From the NCBI GenBank assembly GCA_012064415.1, contig SSNU01000154.1, positions 33,997-69,715 of the forward strand: 35,719 bases of DNA, read 5' to 3'. The translations under genes were made by a program, and so were the position numbers. Positions 26,279 to 35,719 of this stretch are shown piece by piece; positions within the stretch are counted from its first letter, which is position 1, and each line of letters starts with the position of its first letter. The stretch comes from Gyrodactylus bullatarudis. Taxonomy: Eukaryota > Platyhelminthes > Monogenea > Gyrodactylidea > Gyrodactylidae. Below the pieces are notes generated by a model. The model was not told the DNA's origin. It saw only the letters and a program-made list of their open reading frames with translations, and searched no databases.

Positions 26279-29200
26279 ATGTCTATAGCCACAAATAATT
26301 TAATTTTCCCAGAAGGAGGCTGGAGCATGAATCAAATTGATTCATTCACTTGCGTAAGTTTTTATTTTCTTAACATTCCTCAGAGTCAAAGTCTTGGTTA
26401 TTCTACGTCAATTAATTTTGAGACTCTTAGGAAAGAATTGAATGTCGATTGTCAGCGTGTTTCACTGATCCACGTTATATATACCGGGGGTACAATCGGC
26501 ATGAAAAAAGATCCAATTAAAAAAACTCTTGTTCCTGAGTCAAACTACTTGCTCAAGGCTATCAAGAAAATGGGCAGCTTACATGATAATACGTGAGATA
26601 ATTATCATCTCATGTCTAAAATTATCTTTTGATGCATATCATATTTAAGTATTGTTCTTATACATCAATTAAATTTTATCCGTTTATATTTTGTGAATGC
26701 GAATTATAAAAAATATTTCTCAGATTATAAGATTCTTAATAAGTTCTTTTTAATAGAATCTATTCCCATTTTATATAAAAAATTTGGTCACTCATACTCT
26801 TTTAATGACCATGAAAATTCTCTGCTCTAATTATTCTCCAAGATTTAGTTTTTTATTAATATTATTTCCCAAATTATCAAATGGGAAAAATGCCATCTTG
26901 AAGTTAAGCTTTTTATAAAAGGGGTAGGTAAATTATTTCGTTCTATGATGTTCATGTAATTTATAATTTATTTGTCATCTAACTTTCGTTTCCAAGAGAT
27001 ACTTGAGTATTAAAGAAAAATGTCTTCTTTTTAATGATTCTCTTTGGGCATAAATGTATTTTTCTACCATTACCCCAGATTCCATACAAGTCTTGACATT
27101 CCAAATTTGTGCGTTCTACCTCTAATGGAAGACAAGAGAGTTGCCTTTATTTTACAAGAGTACGATCATCTCTTGGATTCATCCAATTGCACCTTTGATA
27201 ATTGGATTAACATTGCCAAAGACATAAAAGCTGACTATGAAAATTACGATGGCTTTGTTATTCTACACGGGACTGATACTCTGGCCTATGCCTCATCGGC
27301 ACTTTCCTTTATTATGGAAAATTTGAGCAAGCCAGTTATTGTGACCGGTTCACAGATTCCAATCTGTGAGATTCGCACTGATGGCCGAGATAATTTGATA
27401 AACTCCATTATGATGGCCTCTCACGATAATGCTATAAAAGAAGTTTGTGTATTCTTCAATAAAAATGTAAGTCTTCAATGGTTCCTCCCCCTAAACACGT
27501 GCTACTATAAAAGTTATAACCTATTTATTGTAACAAGTTACAATCTGTAGCCAAATGAAAACGAGAATTTGCAATAATCCCAAATAATCTTCTTGGGTAT
27601 TATTAAAAGACTTACATGAGAGCTTTATCTCGTAAATATTTTGGTGACCTATATTACCTCTTCTCTGATTTTAAAATTCATTCATGTTTATTAGAGTAGG
27701 CCAAATTTTCCAACTTTTCCCAGCCTTAATCTCATTTCGAAGATTATCGAAAACTGAGCATACGTTTTCGAGTTTGTTCTGATATACGAAATATCGATTG
27801 AAGATGACAATTTTTGAACACGCGCCAAGATTTTTTCAATGAATTTCACTACGAGAAAGGACCATATTGAGGTTTTTGAAACATTTTGAATAAAAATAGG
27901 GCTTATGTTAGATTTTATGGGATTTTTGTAAATCAGAATATGAAAAATTTTCATTTTGATTTTCAAAAATGTGTTTTTCATGATTAAAACATCAATTTTT
28001 GATTAATGCATAGAATATTTGTTGTATTACCCTAACATTGTTTATCTTATTACTAGGGCATCACGTAGCAGTGTCATTTCGTTTAAAATTTTTTTGTTCT
28101 AAGATGGAATCTAAAATCTTGAATAAATATAATTAAAAGTAGATTTAATTGGGATGTAATCAACCTTTTTCCAAAGCCTGTTCCTGATGTTTCGGTCAAA
28201 TAACTTAGATAAAATATTTTGTATGATTAATTAATTGTTAAGAATTTATTTACAGAATTATTAATCAACTCACTACATTTTCCAGATAATTCGTGGTTGT
28301 CGTGTTGTCAAATCTTCAAGTGTTCACCTTGATGCTTTCATTTCACCAAATCATCCATGTCTCGCTGACCTGTCCATCGATATTAAAATCAACGAGAATC
28401 TTTTGATGAACTTGAATCCAAACAATCAGCCTCTGGAGATATTCACTAATCTAAACAATGATGTTGCCATCCTCAGAATATTCCCATCAATCTCTGATAA
28501 ATTTATTCAAGATTTCTTCAATTCCTCTGTAAAGGGTGAGTTCTTGTTAGAATTTATTTTAATTTACTAGCCAGTTCAAAGTAATAAATTCTATAATTCA
28601 CTAGAGAAAAAACGATTTTTATTGGTCCTTATTAACTTAAAATAGTAAATTTTACCCTTTTACTGTATGCTACAGAGTCTTATCGGTGTAGGGTAGGGTG
28701 AAATCTTTAAACCCATATTAGTACAACTTTTCTGATAGAACTATCAATTCTAAGCATTATTTTGTATTGAATTGAGCATGTGTCATTCAGTTTAAAAAAT
28801 CCAGAATTTTTCAAATCGCCGCTCAATTTTCAATGAATTTTTACTACCCAATCCGGAATATCTTGGCCGTTTAATGAGTTTCTTAAGTTTTATCTTCAAA
28901 AATAGTAATCTTATCATCAAGAGGAATTTCGTTCTATCATGTGCGTGGGATATTGTGGGAAGTAAGTACTCTCGTGAGTTGTTCGGAGAAAAAAAATTTC
29001 TCCCTAGCCTATAGTGTAGGGCATACAGAAAATAGCAATTTTTAGTAAAAATAAAAACACCTTATACAGATTAAGTAATTTCATTCTCATATTCACGAAA
29101 AATACAAAAAATTCTTAGAACTTTTCATTTTCAAAAGGCTTGTGTATTTTTTGTTTCAAGTATTTTAGATACTTAATTATTTGTTATTATGGTTATGTTC

Positions 29201-32200
29201 ATGTTTGGATTGTTTCTTTACTAGCTTATAAATAAGATACACACTTATCTATAAGACAAGATGTGTGACTTCTCCGCATCCAATTAGAGATACTGTACAA
29301 AAAGACTTGAGCACTTATCCCTGGTCATCAAAAGGCTTTTTTATTGTCAAAAAATACCTAATCTTGGAAAAGTTTAGTTAAATTAGACTTTTGGTGGCCT
29401 TGAAAGATTATTGTCTAGACATTTGAGCTATATATCTACTAAATTATGCTTATTATGTTGAGAAAAATTACATTTAATCCCTTTGGAATATATAAGAATT
29501 GAGGTAAAAAAACTAGCCAAAATGAAAATCAACTTTTAGCAAATCTACAAACAAGCTGAAAGTATCAGACGTTTTCGTACTGACACAATCAAATGAGGCT
29601 CAAGTAATCTGAAACTCAGTATTCCTATTGGTCTAGATTTGAGAAAAACATTCAAAATTGAATAAAATCACTTTTTAAAAGTCAAAATCAAGAGAAGTCT
29701 CAACATTTTTTTTATTTTCGCGCACTTCCATTAGTTAAACACTTGCGACAGCTATAGAATTAATTTTTATCATTTCGACAAAAATATTTTACAATAAAAA
29801 TATTTTTATTGGAACATCTTAATTTTATTGAAACACGAATATTAACCCCCTAATTAAGTATTATTTATCTCGACCAATCAGAATGCAGCAAGTGATTTCT
29901 ATACATTTAGATAGGAAAAAAGTGAGTTGAGCTGCATGGTTAGAAAGTCGACAATCAAAGACATCGGTGCTCATTTCTGAAAATCTTCCTTCTTTTGAGA
30001 CTAAATTAATCTTCATTTGTTGGCTCAAAGGTGGTAATTGATAAATTGGTTGGACTTATTTTTCTTCATAATATCGAAAAATAACACATATTCAAACAAA
30101 AAGGAAAGATTCTTTGAACTTTGTATTGCATGTAGGAAATTTTTGGAATTAACCTTTTTATCAAATTATCAACATATATGTGTCTCTCTAATGATTACCA
30201 GGGGTCTTAAAATGGGCTGAAGATGGATTTGGCACTCATTTTATCCCTGAAAACAGTGAATTTTCACATTTTCACAAAAACTCACTTTTTTCCTATCTAA
30301 ATGTATAGAAATCACTTGCTGCATTCTGGTTGGTCGAGATAAATAATACTTAATTAGGGGGTTAATATTCGTGTTTCAATAAAATTAAGATGTTCCAATA
30401 AAAATATTTTTTCTGTAAAGAAATTATTATAAAATCAACCTGTTCTATATAGTAATTTTGTAGAAAACCGATCAGTTCACACACAGAGCTCTTATTTCAG
30501 TTTGGTCGTAGGCTGTGTGAAGATCTTGTGAAATTTCTCGTTTTCATAAAGCTTACTGCATCTAAAATGTACAGCTATTATAATTATCGATTGAACATGA
30601 GTCAGATCATACATGCATTATTCTTTGGTTTTTGTTTACCTAGCCCATTTATTCATTTACACACTAAAAATATTCTTGTGTTTCCAAATCCCATAGGTTA
30701 ACAAATGTCAAAACATATGTACACAATGTATGTACATTACAGTGTATTTTTTATTAATCATACAATAAGAAGATTTTCCATGCCTTCTTTTGAACCTATG
30801 AGGGTAGACTAGGCCTGTGATTGGTTAAAGATGAAATGAAATTAAATTATACCCTCGTTTCCTCCTTCATTAGCAAATCTATTTATAGGAAAGTAGACTT
30901 GTAATCAAGATTCTTTTTTTTCATTGATTGCGGTTATCCAAGAGAAATTTTATTTTTTAAATTTGGATCCTGGATTTAGAACGAGAATACAGTTTCGCCC
31001 CTCCCTCTCCAGTCATTAATCAAGTGAGCTGTTTTAATTTTGTCTGGATAGTTTTGAGAATACACACGCTTCAAGATGAATTGCATCATTTAAAAATTTC
31101 TAAGAGTTTTCAATATCAGTTTATACATGTCAGAGGAATAATTTCTCTAAGATTTACTATTTTTAGAATTTGGATAAATCTTGGTATTTTTATCTTTGGT
31201 ACTTTTCCTTTTGGGAGCGAGGAATTAGTGAATTTACGTCCAAGATCACTAATTAGTTATTATAATTAATTGTTTTCTTGATTTATCTAATGAAATTGCA
31301 AATTAATTACAATTTATTTTTAAGAACCTAGCTACGAGAATTGTAAAACATTCCTGAATGAAATGATTTATTCACGTCAAATTTGCCAAAAGAGTGATTT
31401 TATGATTTGAGCAATGAGCATAGCTGACGACGTATTGCACAGTATTAGTTTTGACATTAAAACTATTCTAGATTTTAATTCTCAAAGTTGATTGGAATTT
31501 AATAATATTTTTTCATCTCAATTCGTTAAATGTTTCCATTCCAAAATAGTTGAATTTTACTAAATCATTTAAATGAATAAAAGAATTTATTGAGAAAATT
31601 ATTACAAAACAAGTAAATAATATTTAAAAATCATATTGAAATTTAACATCTTATTTTATCCTATATGCTAGGCGTCGTTCTTCAGTGTTATGGTGCTGGT
31701 AATGTTCCCTCCATGCGATCAGACATGATAAATGCCTTCAAGGATGCTACACGAAGAGGTATCATAATTGTTAACATAACCCAATGCCTATACGGGGGTG
31801 TTAAAGCAATTTATGAGACTGGCGCTCAGCTCTTGACCTGTGGTGTCATTCCAGGTTTTGTGAGTTTTCTCAAATACATTTTTTCATATGATCTTCAACT
31901 TTTATCATCTATGTGAGCTTTCTATCTAATTTCAGAAATTATCTGTTGACATATAAATTTAAATATTATCTTTAATCTACTTGGAAGTAGATATTTATTA
32001 TTTCTCTTTTTCAGTATCTGATTTCACTTGATTTGAAAATCCATTCAAATTTTCATGAGTATCCAGGTCTTACAAACATTAATTACTCACGTTACCATGG
32101 GCGAAAGAGAAATTTTAATTGCTATGACATCACAGATTTAGACTATCTTGTAGTCTATCTCGATGAACGAATAAAGCAACTTTGAGGAATCTTCAATAGT

Positions 32201-32667
32201 GTTATGTATAAATGACGACATTTTTCCATTTTTTCATATTCAATTGACAAGAAAATGAATTAAAACTTGATTTCATGAAAGAGTGTCTCTGATCATCAAT
32301 TTAAATTTAATTATAGGATATGACAACAGAGGCAGCTCTAACAAAACTAAGTTATGTCCTCTCCAAATATCCAGACCACCAGCTCAGACGTAAAATGATG
32401 TGTACGAACATTCGTGGTGAAGCGACCATTCCTGATGATTTCAGTCTTACAAAGTATGATATTGACGATGATCTCGAACATTCCCTGGACCTGACACTGG
32501 ATAAGAATTCCGAGTTGGATCGCATTGTCAGAGAATTCAACAAGTACCTCAAAATAAATGATGAGTGGTCGAGGAAAATGTGCGCATCAATTATTATCAC
32601 TGCACTAAGGGATGATAATCCAGTTGTCCTCAAGTACATTTTCGATTGTCAAAATGATGACTTCAAT
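26279..32667 (+). CDS. ASPG: Asparaginase (60-kDa lysophospholipase/ASPG type), 3' end outside window
   Basis: Exons: 26279-26592 (with a possible 30-nt intron at 26354-26383), 27079-27466, 28286-28535, 31672-31859 and 32317-32667. All junctions are GT..AG with matching phases; about 487 residues read open to the last donor (GTGAGT, 32668). The enzyme hydrolyses L-asparagine to aspartate and ammonia. Type I asparaginase motifs: 'VIYTGGTIGMKK' (catalytic Thr), 'GFVILHGTDTLAYASSALSF' (second active-site Thr-Asp), 'VIVTGSQIP', 'TDGRDNL', 'GVVLQCYGAGNVPS' and 'GVIPGFDMTTEAALTKLSYV'. In the animal protein the asparaginase part is followed by ankyrin repeats; exon 5 ends with 'MCASIIITALRDDNPVVLKY', the lead-in to them. 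The repeats themselves must lie beyond the window or in exons I could not see. Introns carry transposons. Confidence 0.9.
26354..26383 (+). other. Candidate 30-nt intron in ASPG exon 1
   Basis: 'gtaagtttttattttcttaa' begins it and 'cattcctcag' ends it: perfect donor, pyrimidine tract and acceptor, in phase 0 and a multiple of three. Unspliced it adds a hydrophobic decapeptide (VSFYFLNIPQ) to the poorly conserved N-terminus. Either reading keeps the frame open. Confidence 0.4.
26593..27078 (+). other. ASPG intron (486 nt)
   Basis: GTGAGA donor, 'accccag' acceptor. AT-rich, nothing else recognised. Confidence 0.75.
27467..28285 (+). other. ASPG intron (819 nt)
   Basis: GTAAGT donor, 'attttccag' acceptor. 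No gene or repeat recognised; the minus-strand frame at 27691-27981 has no domain. Confidence 0.75.
28536..31671 (+). other. Large ASPG intron (3.1 kb)
   Basis: GTGAGT donor after 28535, 'atgctag' acceptor before 31672. It contains the fold-back element at 29796-30412. The rest (28536-29795 and 30413-31671) shows no gene I can support; frames at 30038-30220 and 31024-31269 are not recognisable. Confidence 0.7.
29796..30412. mobile_element. Fold-back element with ~130-bp inverted arms
   Basis: 29796-29926 is the near-perfect reverse complement of 30281-30412 (shared landmarks 'attaaccccctaattaagta' and 'gcagcaagtgatttctatac'). The spacer of about 350 bp has no coding capacity. This is a long-TIR, non-autonomous (MITE/fold-back type) element inside an ASPG intron. 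The superfamily is unknown and no clear TSD was found. Confidence 0.8.
32015..32185 (+). other. Cryptic or alternative terminal exon in ASPG
   Basis: A strong acceptor ('tattatttctctttttcag', ends 32014) is followed by 56 open codons in the phase left by the previous ASPG exon, then TGA at 32183. Using it would end the protein just after 'GVIPGF', within the asparaginase fold. The peptide ('YSRYHGRKRNFNCYDITDLD' and neighbours) is not part of any asparaginase I know. It may be an alternative terminal or poison exon, or a decayed insertion. Confidence 0.3.
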
Positions 32668-33229
32668 GTGAGTCTGAATTATCAATTATCTACATAGGCT
32701 TCAAGGCGGGAATTTCGAAAATGAGCCTTATTTTCTCTTTTCATTTGTAGAAAAAATTACACTTCGATCATTTATAATAATAAAGTGCACAAGCCCCCTC
32801 TATGATATGGTATATTAATTTTATAAATTTAATTTTAAGGTGTTTTGTGTTAAACTTTTTTGCTTGTTAGTAGTCTTCAAAATTCGTCCAGTTTTCTACT
32901 CATATTCAACAAATGTTTATCCGAATTTTTGGGAGGACTTACGGGGTCTTGTGAATGCATTAAAAAACAATAGGAAGATTAGTCATTAATGACTCATTGT
33001 ACAAGTGAGGTGGATAATAACCTCACCCCCATATGTGAGAAAAATAGTCAAAAATGATCAGTTATTGAAGAGGGAGTGCCGTACGATTATCGATCTTTGT
33101 AAAGCTATTCTCAATGAATTTGGAAATTCATTAATTTTACAAAATCTCACAATTTCATCAAGGTATCAAAATTTTCCAAAGATTTCTTGCTGATCGTTTC
33201 AAAAGGTTACACTTTTACTGATTAAAAAA
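32668..33229. other. Start of next ASPG intron
   Basis: Follows a GTGAGT donor. I could not find an ankyrin-coding exon here. An open stretch at 33005-33193 has no ankyrin pattern and no recognised domain. Confidence 0.45.
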
Positions 33230-33283
33230 AATTATAAAATTTATTAAAACTTAGGTCAATATTAGAATTCTCAGCCATGGTCA

Positions 33284-33330
33284 TCCAAACATTTCGACGG
33301 TGATTGTCTTCACACGCCTTCTTCAGTGGT
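33284..33330 (-). ncRNA. Candidate hammerhead ribozyme in PLE4 3' terminal repeat
   Basis: On the minus strand: 'CCA' (helix I), CTGAAGA (33326-33320; fits CUGANGA), a helix II of GGCG-u-GUG / CAC-CGUC with an 8-nt loop, GAAA (33295-33292), then 'UGUU' and 'UGG' closing helix I. The tiny helix III ('GAAAUGUUUGG') resembles the known PLE form GAAACGUCUGG. One extra A precedes helix II. In the right arm one T is lost, so only the left copy pairs fully. Confidence 0.45.
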
Positions 33331-33490
33331 ACGACAAGTTTGTCAAAAAACAAATTACTATTTATATACTTTCATGATCTCATACCTATCAGTTTTGTCC
33401 AATCAGATGAGAGAATAGAATAATACAAGAGGCTGACCTATGATAATAAAGTATAGATAATCAGGACAGAAAAGAGTTATAATTTTTTCA

Positions 33491-33727
33491 TCAGATTTGA
33501 TTTAACTTCCTTCTTTTGCCAAAAAGCTGAATCCAACACTGCTCAATGTTCACTTCACCAACATTTCCATTAAAAGTATCATTATTGCCTATTTCTAGAG
33601 CTTCATGAATTAACCTCTTTCTAAAGTTTTTCTGCACACTAATAATTTTAACCTCCTCAAAATTTATTTTATGCCCATTATTGTTTAAGACATGTTGAAA
33701 AACATGTGACTTATTATCATTTCTCAT
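33491..33727 (-). pseudogene. PLE GIY-YIG C-terminal fragment
   Basis: 78 codons: 'HVFQHVLNNNGHKINFEEVK' followed by 'RKRLIHEALEIGNN' and 'INIEQCW'-like residues (actual 'VNIEQCW'). This matches the end of PLE endonuclease domains, where H..tgH.i.f..v...........R...Ea..I is conserved. The catalytic GIY-YIG front is absent; truncation is at the inverted-repeat border. Confidence 0.65.
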
Positions 33728-33852
33728 TTATCAAACTTGAAAAACTTGTCGTACCACTGAAGAAGGCGTGTGAAGACAATCACCGTCGAAATGTTGGATG
33801 ACCATGGCTGAGAATTCTAATATTGACCTAAGTTTTAATAAATTTTATTATA

Positions 33853-34351
33853 AAACTAATTTTAGATCATTTTTCACTGATTCGAAAATATTTCTTGGAA
33901 AAATTTGGATTAGAGATTTTAGGAAAGTCTACATTCTATTTTTCGATCAATTTTACTGCTTGGAAATTAATAAATTAGGATGATTCAAGATCAGTTCAAA
34001 ATGAATGAATAAGAAAAAATTATTTTCCTTGATGATCCTGAAAAAACATGTTTGATTTCTCTCAAATCTTGAAATCAAAAAAAATTTCAACTCAAAGTTA
34101 AAAAAAATGAAAAAATCGCGCCAGCTCAAAATTTAAAATTTCTCCAAAAAGTATTTTTTCAATTTTTTTTCTTAAATCAGTGTACTTTGAGGTTCGTCCG
34201 GGAAAATTTCCGGAAATAATTGTGCCAAATCGTTGAAATAGATAAATTTCATAAATGAATCGATTAAAACAAATGCCAATATTCACCAAATAAATTTTCT
34301 TCTATCAGGTGATGAGTTAAGTCATCTTTAACTTTAGCTATGCTGTTAGTC
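33853..34351. other. Gene-free spacer
   Basis: AT-rich sequence between two PLE units; nothing recognised. Confidence 0.5.
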
Positions 34352-34862
34352 ATTTTATAAGAAAGACGATGCCTGAGAATAAGAAGAGATTGAGCTCTAT
34401 TTCGGGCATACTCTTCAGTCTTTACATGCCAAATATAAATACATCAATATTACAAGAAAGAGTTTGATTGGTCAGCCTTTCATAGGTAGTAATAGTTTCT
34501 GAGTATACATGAGAATAGATATGAATATGGGTCCCCTCACCCTTTTTAACCCCCCAATTCATTTTAATTGTAATCCTAATTTGGATACAAGAAATCTCAA
34601 AAGAGAACATTAAACAAAAGAGAGTAATTAATTAAACACAAACAATTATACATTTTCACCCCTCGCATGGCTCGTGTGAGGGGACCCATATTCATATCTA
34701 TTCTCATGTATACTCAGAAACTATTACTACCTATGAAAGGCTGACCAATCAAACTCTTTCTTGTAATATTGATGTATTTATATATTTGGCATGTAAAGAA
34801 GAGTATGCCCGAAATTGAGCTCAATCTCTTCTTATTCTCAGGCATCGCCTTTCTTATAAAAT
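34352..34862. mobile_element. Palindromic PLE terminal-repeat pair
   Basis: 34352-34540 is the near-perfect reverse complement of 34676-34862, with about 135 bp of non-coding spacer. The left arm on the minus strand has CTGAAGAG, six bases, CGAAATA, i.e. the same core as at 35.3 kb ('gtatgcccgaaata' in both). The right arm has lost the CTG. It looks like a PLE reduced to its two terminal repeats in inverted orientation. Confidence 0.7.
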
Positions 34863-35269
34863 AAAATTTTAAACTTGTATTCTTAGAACTTGTGAATTCT
34901 CCCATTCTGTATTGCCATAATAATAACAACGTCTATAAGGAAAATTAGAACATTGAAAAACGTTTATTTCGACAAAAGAAGAACTCAAGATGTATTTTAT
35001 CCATCCTAAATCATGGAGATGACTTTTCTACGATGGAATTTACAAAAGGTTCTTCCCGTCTTTTTCGTGTTCTCATATTTTATTTTAATTTGAACAATTT
35101 TATGACTCAAAATTGGTATTTTGTTTCAATTACATTTTGGTAAATTTCCGGATACAAAAATCAGGACGAATCTTTACAAAATAATTGTTTAGTAAATATT
35201 TATACCTTGATGAAAAAAGATCTAAAAAATTTGAAAACTATTGTAGAGAGAAGAAGAAAGTGATGCCAA
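34863..35269. other. Gene-free spacer
   Basis: No coding region, repeat or RNA gene recognised. Confidence 0.45.
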
Positions 35270-35320
35270 GATTTTCACAAATAAGGCCTTTATTTCGGGC
35301 ATACTCATCAGTATGATACA
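35270..35320 (-). ncRNA. Candidate hammerhead ribozyme upstream of PLE5
   Basis: Minus strand: CTGATGAG (35311-35304), six bases, CGAAA (35297-35293), helix III AUAA-loop(5)-UUAU (35293-35281), U17, then 'UGUGA' pairing with 'UCAUA' before the core (5-bp helix I with one G-U). Helix II is weak (one G-C pair). The layout is the same as at 13536-13580. It is antisense to the PLE5 RT fragment, as expected for an inverted terminal repeat at the element's 5' side. Confidence 0.5.
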
Positions 35321-35348
35321 TGCCATATATATAAGGTTTTTAGAATGT

Positions 35349-35719
35349 ATGTCCATTGAAAACTTGTTAGCAGAATTCAATCAAGCTCACGGGAAGATCA
35401 AATTCACGATGAAGAGAGAAACATAGAACAACCTTCCCTTTCTAGACGTCAACTTATCAAAGAATCCGGATGGCTCAGTGAAAAGAGGCATATACCGTAA
35501 GAACACATTCACCGGAAAAATGCTCAACTACAATTCATTTATACCAATGAAGGTGAAACGAGGATTGATAACAGCTCTAGCGAAAAGAACCCGCAGAATA
35601 GTTTCAGAATCAGCATGGGAAGAAGAATTGGAAAAATTGACCGCCATCTTCGTTTCAAATGACTACCCTATTAACTTGATAAACGATAGGCTATCAAAGC
35701 TCTACACCCCAAGAAGGAA
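35349..35719 (+). pseudogene. PLE5 RT fragment, runs off the window
   Basis: The plus strand reads 'GKIKFTMKRET', a stop, then 'LPFLDVNLSKNPDGSVKRGI', 'KVKRGLITALAKRTRRI' and 'NLINDRLSKL', collinear with PLE1 'IKFTMEKE..LSFLDVKL..GLGKRITRI..FVDKFI'. The catalytic YVDD part upstream is missing, so it is 5'-truncated. It lies next to the inverted terminal repeat with the hammerhead core. The window ends within the element. Confidence 0.8.

Larger units (their letters stand above)
33230..33852 (-). mobile_element. PLE4: short Penelope-like unit with ~110-bp inverted terminal repeats
   Basis: 33230-33340 and 33742-33852 are near-perfect reverse complements, differing by a few bases and small indels. 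Between them the minus strand encodes only the end of a PLE GIY-YIG domain (33727-33491). The copy is thus reduced to inverted 5' repeat, truncated ORF end and 3' repeat. The left arm on the coding strand contains a hammerhead-like core. Confidence 0.75.

Noticed and set aside
1..35719. CRISPR arrays, bacterial operons, tRNA or rRNA genes.
   Set aside because: None seen; spliced genes, polyadenylation signals and retroelements indicate an animal nuclear genome.

Overview
This window looks like nuclear DNA of an invertebrate animal. It is AT-rich and has spliced genes with GT..AG introns, polyadenylation signals, a muscle-type troponin I, a three-domain loquacious/TARBP2-like dsRNA-binding protein, an animal-type asparaginase (ASPG), and a dense load of non-LTR and Penelope-like retroelements (PLEs). 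The two secreted trypsin-fold proteases and the repeat spectrum suit an arthropod-like animal, but I cannot name the species. Nothing points to a bacterium or phage: there are no operons, CRISPR arrays, tRNAs or rRNAs.

Layout. 0.2-4.4 kb: a divergent four-exon troponin I gene (+) with decayed DDE transposase pieces upstream and in its first intron. 4.7-9.3 kb: fragments of a LINE, a PLE, a zinc-finger/LLPPLHI transposon-type gene, a second transposon-type pseudogene and a piggyBac tail. 11.1 kb and 23.9 kb: two paralogous, intronless secreted serine proteases (+). Between them, 12.3-21.3 kb is a nest of transposons. A Penelope-like element (PLE1, minus strand) is split by three insertions: a LINE with an 11-bp target-site duplication (TSD); a 1.2-kb element with 18-bp terminal inverted repeats; and a second PLE (PLE2, own 11-bp TSD) that itself holds the LLPPLHI gene and a candidate hammerhead ribozyme. 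24.7-26.1 kb: the loqs/TARBP2 homologue (-), head-to-head across about 210 bp with the asparaginase gene (+), whose exons run to 32.7 kb and leave the window in an open frame. 29.8-30.4 kb: a fold-back element in an asparaginase intron. 33.2-35.7 kb: three further PLE-derived units with inverted terminal repeats, two with hammerhead-like cores.

The host genes serve separate functions: muscle regulation, extracellular proteolysis, small-RNA or dsRNA binding, and amide hydrolysis. The main interest lies in the retroelements. Their boundaries can be read from TSDs that restore the interrupted PLE1 frame. The LINE's start codon comes from host DNA in its TSD. Hammerhead-like motifs sit in the PLE terminal repeats. 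Two candidate introns are only 26 and 30 nt long. Splice sites, folds and family assignments were read by eye without database searches.
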